Part shown: positions 1 through 7,418 of the stretch, one piece after another | Numbering within the stretch: position 1 is the stretch's first letter | Layout: every line of letters starts with the position of its first letter | Assembly: GCA_900544295.1 (NCBI GenBank) | Contig: UQUO01000004.1 | Coordinates: 1-64,000, forward strand | Reading direction: 5' to 3' | Length of the DNA stretch: 64,000 nt | From: an uncultured Eubacteriales bacterium | Lineage (GTDB): Bacteria > Bacillota > Clostridia > Oscillospirales > Oscillospiraceae | The notes under the pieces: generated by a model | What the model was told of the DNA's origin: nothing | The model's database searches: none | What the model saw: the letters and a program-made list of their open reading frames with translations, nothing else | Translations under genes and position numbers: made by a program

Positions 1-20
1 AAGCGTTTTTCTTTGGGGCT

Positions 21-60
21 CCACCCCGTTTCTTTGGGCAAGACCAAAGAAATGGGGTGG
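21..60. repeat. Intergenic long hairpin, possible dispersed palindromic element
   Basis: Two 17-base arms (21-37 and 44-60) pair with a single G/T wobble around a 6-base loop. No gene lies in 1-204. The rest of this stretch (about 85-160) is rich in ACCC/CCGCCC blocks. Seen on the minus strand it reads GTAGGGGCGGGGTTC, which resembles GTAGGGGCG-type intergenic palindromes common in Clostridia. That resemblance is from memory, and the copy number cannot be judged from one window. Confidence 0.5.
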
Positions 61-170
61 AACACGCAGCACAACGTAAAGACACCGCAGGACAAACCGG
101 CGAGTTCCTGAAACCCACCCACGGGCGGACCTGGAACCCCGCCCCTACAGATGCGCGACGGGAAGAATAA

Positions 171-196
171 AAAACGCCCCCTGTCGGGGGCGTTTT
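171..196 (-). terminator. Rho-independent terminator of the ABC exporter operon
   Basis: Perfect 11-bp stem (171-181 with 186-196) around TGTC. On the minus strand it is followed by a T-run, and it sits 8 bases beyond the permease stop. Confidence 0.85.
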
Positions 197-204
197 AACT
201 ATTT

Positions 205-1758
205 TCAGTTTTTCAACTCCGCATAATTCAGAATTCCGCGGCAGAGGAAAATCGCCAGAAGCGCGACAATCGCGTTGGCGGCAGCCAGGGCCAACAGCCA
301 TAGAGGCTGAGCCGCGCCGGTAACGCTCAGCGCTACGGCTGCCACAATGCCGGGCGCGCAGACAAGTATTTCGACCAGGAAATAGAACACCAGGATGAGC
401 GCCTTTGTATTGACCCGCCCAAAAACCCGCTCGCAGACCAGATTGCCCGCCAGCAGCAGGTACGAATAACTCAGATGCACCAGGCACAGCGCCGCTATGG
501 ACGCTACGTCCAGCTTCATCAGCAGCCCCAGCGGCACGAAAATGAGCAGAGCCATAAGCACAAAGCTGTCCACGCTCTCACGCAGGCACCAGAGCAGCTT
601 CTTGAACGGCGGTTCCGGCACGAGATAGATATAGGGCTTCATCATTTCGCGCGGGAGCCTGCGCATGGACGATGAGAACATCTGCATGTAAACCGAGAAA
701 GCCAGGGCCGGGACAACCCCCTCGTCCCGCATGAAGAATCCGAAACCCAGCGAGGCCAGAATGAACACCAACTCTGCCCCGCCCAGGATGAACATGCGTG
801 AACGCCGGTTCTCCACCCGGTGCTTATACCAGAAAACGCGTGCGCCCTCTCCCCCGCCAAGGCCCGTGCGGCCCAGCTTGAGGTTCTTCGGCCCCGTCTC
901 GGTGACGCGGCCCTCCTTTGCAGCGGCCTGGGCATTAAAGGCCGTCTCCGTGGATTGGAGCACGTCCTCGTAGTAGTCCTGGTCCGCCTTCGCCATAGCG
1001 AGCCAGAGCGCGAGGCAAAACACGGCCCAGAGCGCGAGGCCGATGAGGCCCGTTAGCTCGCCCTCTATCACGCCCGCAACGGCCCAGCAGAGCCAGCCCG
1101 CGACGGGAAAATACATGGCGTAGCTGCTGCTCGCCGCGGCGCAGAGCTTTGAGAGGAACTCGCCCTCGCCCAGGCAGGCATAGAAGATATACGCCGCCCA
1201 GACCACGCACACGCCTATAAACACGCCCCGCGCCGTCCGGCGCTTTTTGTCGCTGCCGGAGGTCAGGCAATAAATGGTCATGGCCGTGAGCTGGCCGGTG
1301 AACAGCACAAAAGAATAGCCCAGCAAAATGGCTATCATGCCCGGCACGCTCACGCCGTAGCTGCCGTGCATCCAGCCGTACTGGAAGATGATGAAGAGCC
1401 CCGTGAGGATGGCCGTGCCCAGCTGCTGGAGCATGCCGAAAAACAACACCCGCAGCGGGCGGAACGGCCCGGCAAAAAGGAAATTCACATCCGGCATTTT
1501 GAACACGCTCATGCCCGTAGAAAAGCCGGAGTTCACGATGAGTATGAGCATCAACGCGTAGAAGCCCAGGACGATGGCGTAAAGCTCGCTCGCGGGGCGA
1601 AACTCCTCCATCTCCGCCGCGCCCTTGCCGCCGCCTACGATGACAAGCACAAGCAGCGCGATGAGAATGACGGCATAGATGAGCTTCGCCGGGGAGCGGA
1701 ACACGCCCTTTATCTGGTTCTTGAATCGCGTGAATAGCAGGTAGGAGAGCGGACTCAT
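205..1758 (-). CDS. ABC exporter permease subunit (putative ABC exporter family)
   Basis: A 517-residue polytopic membrane protein, the likely transmembrane partner of the ATPase encoded just upstream. Helices are visible at about residues 25-43, 60-80, 105-130, 135-165, 180-200, 215-255, 325-345 and 395-505. A soluble, charged loop lies at about 255-320. The start codon overlaps the stop of the ATPase gene (ATGA), which implies translational coupling. The size and pairing match the clostridial exporter permeases that accompany EcsA-like ATPases. The substrate is unknown; peptides or drugs are usual guesses for this class. The family call rests on topology and context, not on a catalytic motif. 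Confidence 0.75.
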   Translation of the reverse strand: MSPLSYLLFTRFKNQIKGVFRSPAKLIYAVILIALLVLVIVGGGKGAAEMEEFRPASELYAIVLGFYALMLILIVNSGFSTGMSVFKMPDVNFLFAGPFRPLRVLFFGMLQQLGTAILTGLFIIFQYGWMHGSYGVSVPGMIAILLGYSFVLFTGQLTAMTIYCLTSGSDKKRRTARGVFIGVCVVWAAYIFYACLGEGEFLSKLCAAASSSYAMYFPVAGWLCWAVAGVIEGELTGLIGLALWAVFCLALWLAMAKADQDYYEDVLQSTETAFNAQAAAKEGRVTETGPKNLKLGRTGLGGGEGARVFWYKHRVENRRSRMFILGGAELVFILASLGFGFFMRDEGVVPALAFSVYMQMFSSSMRRLPREMMKPYIYLVPEPPFKKLLWCLRESVDSFVLMALLIFVPLGLLMKLDVASIAALCLVHLSYSYLLLAGNLVCERVFGRVNTKALILVFYFLVEILVCAPGIVAAVALSVTGAAQPLWLLALAAANAIVALLAIFLCRGILNYAELKN

Positions 1759-2471
1759 GCACGCTCACCGCCTTCGGTTATCTCAAAGAACAGGTCCTCC
1801 AGGCTCTGGCTGGCGGTGTCCTCGGGAGTGTTGCGCTTCGTGGCGGCGAAGCGCCCGCTCATCATGATGTGCGCCACGTCCCAGTAGTCCTCGACGCTCT
1901 CTATCATGTGCGTCGAGATGAGCACGGCGCGGCCCTCGGCGCGCAGCTCGCGGAAGATGGTCTTCAGTTCCTTGATGGCGTGGGGGTCGAGTCCCACCAG
2001 CGGCTCGTCGAAGATGAGCACGCGCGGACGGTGCACCAGCGCGCAGCAGATGGAGAGCTTCTGCTGCATGCCCTTCGAGAGCTCGCGCCCCAGCTTCTTG
2101 CGCTTGTCGTCCAGCTCAAGGCGCTCAAGCAGCTTATCGCCGTAGCCGTCGTCCTCGGCGCGGTAGGCTTTCCGGATAAACTCCAAATGCTCCTCGACGG
2201 TCAGCAGTTCGTAAACCGCGGGAAGCTCCGGTATGTAGCCCAGCTCGCGCTTGGCCGGCAGGCTCTTGTTTTTCTCACCGCAGATGTAGATGTCGCCGGA
2301 AAAGCGCAGCAGGCCGGCGATGCACTTTATTATCGTGGATTTGCCCGCGCCGTTCGGCCCGAGCAGCACCGCCGTCTCCCCCGCGTTCACGGAAAAGCTG
2401 ATATCGGAGTTTGCGACGGTCTTGCCGTATTTCTTCGTGACGTTTTCGATGCGCAGCAGCTCATCGGCCAT
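1755..2471 (-). CDS. ABC transporter ATP-binding protein
   Basis: A 238-residue nucleotide-binding domain that energises the neighbouring exporter at the inner face of the membrane. It shows Walker A GPNGAGKST (about residue 38), a signature-like LSKGMQQKL, and Walker B VLIFDEPLVGLDP followed by the switch histidine region STHMIES. It is a single-domain CcmA/EcsA-type subunit without fused membrane segments. A strong AAGGAGG Shine-Dalgarno lies 8 bases before ATG. It forms a two-gene operon with the permease; a -10 TATAAT box lies 33 bases upstream. Confidence 0.92.
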   Translation of the reverse strand: MADELLRIENVTKKYGKTVANSDISFSVNAGETAVLLGPNGAGKSTIIKCIAGLLRFSGDIYICGEKNKSLPAKRELGYIPELPAVYELLTVEEHLEFIRKAYRAEDDGYGDKLLERLELDDKRKKLGRELSKGMQQKLSICCALVHRPRVLIFDEPLVGLDPHAIKELKTIFRELRAEGRAVLISTHMIESVEDYWDVAHIMMSGRFAATKRNTPEDTASQSLEDLFFEITEGGERA

Positions 2472-2503
2472 ATGGTTGGTCCTCCTTAACTGTACTAAGC
2501 GGG

Positions 2504-2532
2504 ATTATACACTATGCTTTTCCCCGGCGCAA
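2504..2532 (-). promoter_or_regulatory. Probable sigma-A promoter of the ABC exporter operon
   Basis: On the minus strand a perfect TATAAT (2509-2504) stands 17 bases from a poor -35, TTGCGC (2532-2527). The operon start codon is 33 bases downstream of the -10. Confidence 0.5.
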
Positions 2533-2595
2533 CAAGTTTTGCATAGGCGCGGAAAATTTCTTGTGCTATATTTTTGCTGAGGGGAGTGTGACGAA

Positions 2596-2992
2596 ATGAC
2601 GTTTTCGGAAAAGCTGATAACGCTCCGCGCGGGGCGCGGCTGGTCGCAGGAGCGTCTGGCGGAGGAGCTGGGCGTGACGAGGCAGGCGGTCGGGCGCTGG
2701 GAAAAGGGCGCGGGCCTGCCGGACGCCGTGGGGCTCACGCGGCTGGCGGCAGTCTTCGACGTCGCGCCCGAGTGGCTGCTCGACGAGGCTGCGCGACCTG
2801 CGCGAGGACGGCGATTTGACGCAGAAGCAGCTGGCGGAATATCTGGGCGTACACCAGACGACCTACTCCGACTACGAGCTTGGCCGTCTGAACATCCCCC
2901 TGCGCACTCTCTGCAGCATCGCCGACTTCTACGGCGTGAGCACCGACTACCTCCTCCGCCGCACATCGAACCCCGAGCCATATGAGCGGTGA
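2596..2992 (+). pseudogene. Two XRE-family regulators fused out of frame
   Basis: Translation from ATG 2596 (GAGGGGAG Shine-Dalgarno) gives a complete HTH_XRE domain for about 64 residues (SQERLAEELGVTRQAVGRWE, ending near APEWLLDEA). From 2786 the homology continues in the +1 frame: RLRDLREDGDLTQKQLAEY, then LGVHQTTYSDYELGRLNIP and ADFYGVSTDYLLRR, ending at TGA 2990-2992. That is the N-terminal HTH of a second XRE protein. The second part has no start codon in its own frame nearby. The simplest reading is that a deletion joined the first half of one repressor gene to the second codon region of a neighbour. The first HTH may still be made with a nonsense tail ending at 2985. Confidence 0.8.
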
Positions 2993-3060
2993 GAGCGTAG
3001 GCAGGAGCAGTACTTTTCTTCAGCTTACCTCTTACATGTTTTAGTTGGCTGATTACAATC

Positions 3061-3103
3061 ATAAACGTCAAATGCCGCCATAAAGGCGGCATTTGACGTT
3101 TAT
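3061..3103. terminator. Bidirectional terminator hairpin
   Basis: Perfect 19-bp stem (3061-3079 with 3085-3103) around ATAAA, followed by TTGTTTTT on the plus strand. It separates the XRE fusion from the LysR remnant. Positions 2993-3060 show nothing else. Confidence 0.85.
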
Positions 3104-3156
3104 TTGTTTTTATGGGCCGTAACAACAGGGCTGCTAGTGCTGCCAATATCCATCGC

Positions 3157-3525
3157 TTACCCCTTATAGCTGTCAATCGTCAAGTGCTGGAACAGCCTTT
3201 CCCTCATACTGAGCTTACGTCCCTTACGGTTTATCAGGCAGACGGGCAGAAGAAAAGGTTCGTCCTCCAGCACCAGCACCTTAATGTGCTCCAGGTCCTG
3301 AGCAATTACATCATCCAATATAATGCGTGCTGCCAGATTGGGGTTATTTGACACAACATCAATTGTCTGACGAGGTCTGTCACATTCATAGGCGATGTTA
3401 AGATTCAAACCGCGCTCTTCGAACATGCTGCGAATATACTCCCCGGTCGGCATCGTTCGTTAGGTACTATCAGCGGCATATTTTCCAGTTCTTTCAATGA
3501 TACCATATAGATTTTTTTCGTCAAG
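3157..3525 (-). pseudogene. LysR-family regulator, C-terminal remnant with frameshift
   Basis: The minus-strand frame ending at 3157 encodes TGEYIRSMFEERGLNLN and continues through RQTIDVVSNNPNLAARIILD, typical of the second half of a LysR effector-binding domain. Just upstream, in another frame, comes KKIYMVSLKELENMPLIVPNE, the immediately preceding part of the same fold, so a frameshift lies near 3455. Nothing of the N-terminal HTH is present: about two thirds of the gene is missing at the 5' end. Base composition here is clearly AT-richer than in the flanking operons. A decayed, probably acquired gene. Confidence 0.8.
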
Positions 3526-3708
3526 AAAGCAGATGTTGTATCCCACAACCAGAGTTACGTGTGCTAAAGCGGGACTGGTCTTGGTTTTAATCTGCCAGTT
3601 TCGTTTTAATACATACGCTTTAAAGCGCTGATAATGTGCTTATTGCCGATACTCACGACATATAACATCCTTTTTATTGTACAAAGTAAACAAAAGGAGT
3701 TTGTGCGC

Positions 3709-4258
3709 ATGAAAGACAGTTTCTATGCCGAGTATAGCTCAAAATTAATCGAGAAAGAACAGGCCCTTAAACTTGTGCGCGAAGGAGACCAAATTATGTG
3801 TCACGGCGGCGCTTCTTCCTTCATGGCACTGCTGGATGAGAACATAGACAATCTGAGCGGAATTGAACTATATACAATGTTTCTGCTGACCAGGCCTTAC
3901 AGTTTCCTCGACAACAGCAAATGCAAAAATATACGGCATTTTGCAACCTTTGTAAGCCCATATGTGCGCGAACAACTCAGACTTGGCAACGCGCCCGAAA
4001 TCATCCTTACTCACTACAGCGATACTGATGACTTTGTAAGATACCGCGCGCGCCCGACTATTCTGTTTTGTCAGGTCACTCCGATGGATGAAGAGGGCTA
4101 TTTTACCATGGGTTACAACAGTCTCGGCCACAGAGTCGCGGCTGAGATGGCTGACCGGGTCATAGTTCAGGTAAACCGGAATTTGCCGAAAATCGCAGGT
4201 GAATGCAACAGGCTGCACATAGGAGAGGTAACGGCCATCTATGAAGAGGATACCCCGA
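3709..4258 (+). pseudogene. Acetyl-CoA hydrolase/CoA-transferase, 5' fragment
   Basis: From ATG 3709 (AAAGGAG, well placed) about 183 residues match the N-terminal domain of the butyryl-CoA:acetate or 4-hydroxybutyrate CoA-transferase family: KLIEKEQALKLVREGDQI, then MCHGGASSFMALLDENI, then LFCQVTPMDEEGYFTMGYN and VNRNLPKIAGECNRLHIGEV. The family is usually about 440 residues. The catalytic glutamate region and whole C-terminal domain are missing. The homology stops at EEDTPI, after which the frame runs into unrelated sequence and ends at 4305. Codon use is AT-rich compared with neighbours. Not expected to be active. Confidence 0.8.
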
Positions 4259-4520
4259 TACAAGCTTCACTGACCCGCGCCGCTCCAACCGGGAGTATCA
4301 ACTGACCCTTGCGCAGCAGCAACGCGAAGCCGAAATATATCAGGAGCTTTTCTGGCAGGCATACACCGAACTCATAGACTCCAGCCGCTGGAGCCGCGCG
4401 AGCGACGATAAGCGAATGGAACTGCTGGATGAGCTGCGCTCTGACCTGCGCGCCCAGACCCGCAAAGACCTGGCCGCTGAGCTGAGAGAACAAGGAATCG
4501 AATCGGTCCGAAAGGACTAA
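4259..4520 (+). pseudogene. Phage- or element-type helical protein, 3' fragment
   Basis: The frame from about 4263 to TAA 4518-4520 encodes a strongly helical, charged tail of about 85 residues (QQQREAEIYQELFWQAYTEL ... DDKRMELLDELRSDLRAQTR). It has no start codon of its own and begins exactly where the CoA-transferase homology ends. The composition resembles the helical C-terminal repeats of very long phage or conjugative-element proteins in Clostridia, but I cannot name a family. A terminator follows directly. Confidence 0.45.
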
Positions 4521-4529
4521 GAACTGAAA

Positions 4530-4567
4530 AGCCCCGAGGAGCGAAGAACTCCTCGGGGCTTTATTTT
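4530..4567 (+). terminator. Rho-independent terminator
   Basis: Perfect 12-bp stem (4530-4541 with 4549-4560) followed by TTATTTTTTTT. It ends the fragment island next to the tRNA. Confidence 0.9.
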
Positions 4568-4679
4568 TTTTGGTTTTCAGGAATGGGCATGAATGTATTT
4601 GTACTCCGATGTACGCGAAGGTGCAACATTTGCGTTGCAGAAATGTTGCAATTCCAGATTTTACAAGCCCTAAAACCCT

Positions 4680-4753
4680 TGGAGCGGGCGAAGGGAATCG
4701 AACCCTCGTATCCAGCTTGGAAGGCTGGTGTTCTACCATTGAACTACGCCCGC
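4680..4753 (-). tRNA. tRNA-Gly (anticodon UCC)
   Basis: Minus-strand cloverleaf. Acceptor arms GCGGGCG (4753-4747) and CGCCCGC (4690-4684) pair perfectly. The anticodon stem CCAGC/GCTGG encloses the loop CTTCCAA with TCC, and the T-arm contains GGTTCGATTCC. The discriminator is U and CCA is encoded (4682-4680). Its 3' end points toward the island of broken genes at 2.6-4.6 kb, the usual geometry of an integration site. Confidence 0.97.
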
Positions 4754-4802
4754 GTACTTGGCTATGTTATCACCTGTGGGGGGCGATGTCAACGGTTTTT
4801 TG

Positions 4803-5147
4803 TCACAGCAGCACTATCGTCACCCCGTTATTTGCGGCATCAAGGTCGTGGTCGCGGCGCAGCTCGTCGCAGAGGGCGAACGCACGGCGGGTAGGCTCGT
4901 CGAAAATCGAAAATCGCTCGCCGGGGATATAGTCCCTTATCTGCCCGCGAGCCTTCTGCCGCTCCAGATACGCGCGCACCTCCAGCCTTATTTTGCCCCC
5001 CTTCCCCGTCGAGCCGTAGCCGTGGATCAGCTTCACCGCCGAGGCCCCCAGCGTGCGGCCGTTCTCGATGGCGTAGGTCGTGCGGCGCACGGCGAGGTCG
5101 GCCGTCGGCATGTCGTATTTTATATTTACCTCTTTCAAATAACCCAT
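4803..5147 (-). CDS. Smr domain protein
   Basis: A 114-residue stand-alone Smr (small MutS-related) domain. The family includes DNA or RNA nucleases and ribosome-rescue factors, so the exact role here is open. Visible features are the core HGYGSTGKGGKIRLEV (family pattern HGxGxGxLR) and a C-terminal beta strand NNGVTIVLL. I chose ATG 5147 (MGYLKEVNIKYDMPTADLA) over the longer frame because the extra residues lie inside the upstream gene. The upstream stop is one base before this ATG, so the genes are coupled. The tRNA lies downstream on the same strand. Confidence 0.8.
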   Translation of the reverse strand: MGYLKEVNIKYDMPTADLAVRRTTYAIENGRTLGASAVKLIHGYGSTGKGGKIRLEVRAYLERQKARGQIRDYIPGERFSIFDEPTRRAFALCDELRRDHDLDAANNGVTIVLL

Positions 5148-5148
5148 G

Positions 5149-6198
5149 TCACGCCCTCTCGCGTATCGCGGAGCACTTGCACACCGAGGCGCACATGCCA
5201 CAGCCCACACACTTCTCCGCGTCGATCACCGGACTGCGTCCGGATATAGCCGGGCATCCCAGCTTTGAGCAGGCCCCGCAGCGGCGGCAGCGGTTCACGT
5301 CCGTCTCATACGTCCGGACGGCTCCGCCCATGTTGAGCAGCGCGCACTCGCCGCGGACTATGATGACGCGGGCGCCCTCCGCACCGGGTGCGGCACGCAG
5401 CGCGGCCTCAAGGCCGTTTATGTCGTTTGCGGCGAGTTCCGCGGGCTCGATGCCGCAGCGGCGGCAGAGCTCCGCGGGGTCCACCCCGCCCTTCTTCTCG
5501 TCCACTATGATGAGCGTGCCGCCCGTACCGGCCAGCAGGCGCAGGCCGCCCTCGCTCAAATCACACGCCGCTGTAACAGCGGCTGTGTCACGCGCCGACT
5601 CGGGCAGCGCGGCAGTAAAGCCCGCGAGCGCCGCGGCGGCGGTGCCGCGCCCCCAGGCGGCGTCCAGCGCCAAAAACGGCCGCTTTCCGCCGAGCAGCGA
5701 GCAGCCGCCGTCGCCTATCGTGCGCAGCCAGAGCTTAGCCGCTGCATAGTACACGCCGCGATACGGGCAGCCGGGACACATCTCCTCCCGCGTGCATTCC
5801 GCGGCAAAGCGCTCGGGCTGCTTGCGGTATTTGCGCGCTTCCGGCACGTCTGTCTCGGCGGTGTAAGCCGCGCCGGGGTCGAGGGCGACTATCCTGTCCT
5901 CGTGCTCCGAGGCCGCGAATGCGGCGCGCAGGCTGGGGTGCTCCTCCCCTGCTCCCGGCATGAGCACGGCGACGCCGCCTGTGACGCGGCTGTCCGGCAG
6001 CTCGTCCCCAGCGCCGAGCACGGCGAGGGCGCGCGCCCCGGAGAGCGAGGCGCCGAGGGCTGCGTACACGGCGGTTTGCGCCCCCTCGCAGGCAAACACG
6101 CGCATGCCCTCTGGCGCGGAGAACTCTGTGCCAGAGGCAAAGACCAGCCGGCACCCGGCGGCGTATGCGCTTGTGACAGCGTTTTCCCAGCTCATCAC
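5149..6198 (-). CDS. Compact IorA-like protein with C-terminal 2x[4Fe-4S] ferredoxin domain
   Basis: A 349-residue relative of indolepyruvate:ferredoxin oxidoreductase alpha subunit, which is normally about 600 residues. Shared marks in the usual order: CPGCPYRGVYYAAAKL, a degenerate GDGGCSLLGG, RGECALL, then CRRCGACSKLGCP and CVGCGMCASVCK for two clusters. The large N-terminal pyrimidine-binding domain is much reduced. The thiamine/Mg signature (normally GDSxF...N) is replaced by CDLSEGGLRLLAG. No beta subunit (IorB) is nearby. It may be an electron-transfer or structural relic rather than a 2-oxoacid oxidoreductase. It overlaps the MFS gene by 4 bases (ATGA). Confidence 0.6.
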   Translation of the reverse strand: MMSWENAVTSAYAAGCRLVFASGTEFSAPEGMRVFACEGAQTAVYAALGASLSGARALAVLGAGDELPDSRVTGGVAVLMPGAGEEHPSLRAAFAASEHEDRIVALDPGAAYTAETDVPEARKYRKQPERFAAECTREEMCPGCPYRGVYYAAAKLWLRTIGDGGCSLLGGKRPFLALDAAWGRGTAAAALAGFTAALPESARDTAAVTAACDLSEGGLRLLAGTGGTLIIVDEKKGGVDPAELCRRCGIEPAELAANDINGLEAALRAAPGAEGARVIIVRGECALLNMGGAVRTYETDVNRCRRCGACSKLGCPAISGRSPVIDAEKCVGCGMCASVCKCSAIRERA

Positions 6199-7415
6199 AG
6201 CACCTCCCGGTTATAGATGGGCTTTACGAATCTCCGGCCGCGCCACATTATGGCGGCCACACTGACGAGGCTTATCACCTGCATCCCAGCGATCACAGAG
6301 CGCACAGGCAAAAACTCCCCCAGCGCCCCAGCCACGAGCTGGCCTATTACGCTGCCCAGGGTGGTGAACATCAGGAACACTCCGTTGAAGCGGGCGCGGC
6401 AGGCGTCGGGCACATAGCTCTGCGTGGCGGAGATACGGATGTTGTACGAGTTTACGGCGAGGAAGCCCGAGATGAAGCACATCACCAGCATCAGGTCCCG
6501 CGGCACGAACACAAAGCCGCCCTCCAGAAAGCAGATGGAGGCATAGACCGTGAGCGCGATGGCGAACTTGTGCTGAGGCTTGTAGTGTACGCGGTAGTGC
6601 ACTACCCCGCCTGCAAAGCGGCCTATGACGTTCGCAGCCATGACGAGGATGTAGGCGTACACCCCGAGCGAGGGCTCGCTGCGGAAGAAGGGCAGCCAGA
6701 GAGCGCTCGCGCCGCTGCCCACGAGCATGGAAAAGAAGAAATAGACGCTTATGACCATCAGCCCCGGCTCGCTTTTGAGATATGCGACGCCCTCGCGGAA
6801 CTCGCGGAGCATGCTGCCGTGCTCGCTGCGGACGTGGGTATCCCCGCCTTTGATACTGGTCTCAAAGCAGGCCGCGACCAGGAAGGTGGCGGCGTTGAAG
6901 GCGAAGAGCGGCTCCAGGCCTACGCTTTCGTACACGAAGAAGGCAACGGGCACCATGATGACTGCAAAGGGATAGATGAGGCTGGATATCGAATATGCCT
7001 TCGAGAAGCAGCCCTCGGGTATGAGCGTCGGATAGAGGCTCTCGTAGGCGACGGAATAGGTGCTGTCTATGCAGCCGATCAGGAAGCAGAGCGCCAGAAA
7101 GGGCCCGTAGCTGAACATATCGGCCCTCAGCAGCAGGAAAATGACAAGGTAGAGCCCGGCGGAGATGAAGTCGAGCGTGTATATGGCGCGCTTTCTCGAA
7201 TAGGTGTCGAGGTATGGCCCGGCGACGAGGGGCATGACCACCTTCGGCAGGTTGTAGACTACCATGTAGAGCGTATAGAGGAACACGCTGCCGGTGTAGT
7301 CGAGCACGAGCAGGCTTATGGCAAAGCCGCTGACGGCGTTTCCCAGCATGGAGACGACGGTGCCGAGGGTTATGATGGTGAAGTCGCGGGTCCAGAGGCG
7401 GGGCTTGGATGTCAT
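6195..7415 (-). CDS. MFS transporter
   Basis: A 406-residue major facilitator permease with about 12 predicted helices. The loop between helices 2 and 3 carries GPYLDTYSRKRAIY, the family motif D-x-x-x-R-K. It resembles efflux-type MFS members of Clostridia; the substrate cannot be inferred. It starts 3 bases after the UPF0371 stop and overlaps the IorA-like gene, so it is the middle of a four-gene unit. A central basic loop (SIKGGDTHVRSEH) separates the two six-helix halves. Confidence 0.85.
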   Translation of the reverse strand: MTSKPRLWTRDFTIITLGTVVSMLGNAVSGFAISLLVLDYTGSVFLYTLYMVVYNLPKVVMPLVAGPYLDTYSRKRAIYTLDFISAGLYLVIFLLLRADMFSYGPFLALCFLIGCIDSTYSVAYESLYPTLIPEGCFSKAYSISSLIYPFAVIMVPVAFFVYESVGLEPLFAFNAATFLVAACFETSIKGGDTHVRSEHGSMLREFREGVAYLKSEPGLMVISVYFFFSMLVGSGASALWLPFFRSEPSLGVYAYILVMAANVIGRFAGGVVHYRVHYKPQHKFAIALTVYASICFLEGGFVFVPRDLMLVMCFISGFLAVNSYNIRISATQSYVPDACRARFNGVFLMFTTLGSVIGQLVAGALGEFLPVRSVIAGMQVISLVSVAAIMWRGRRFVKPIYNREVL

Positions 7416-7418
7416 GAC

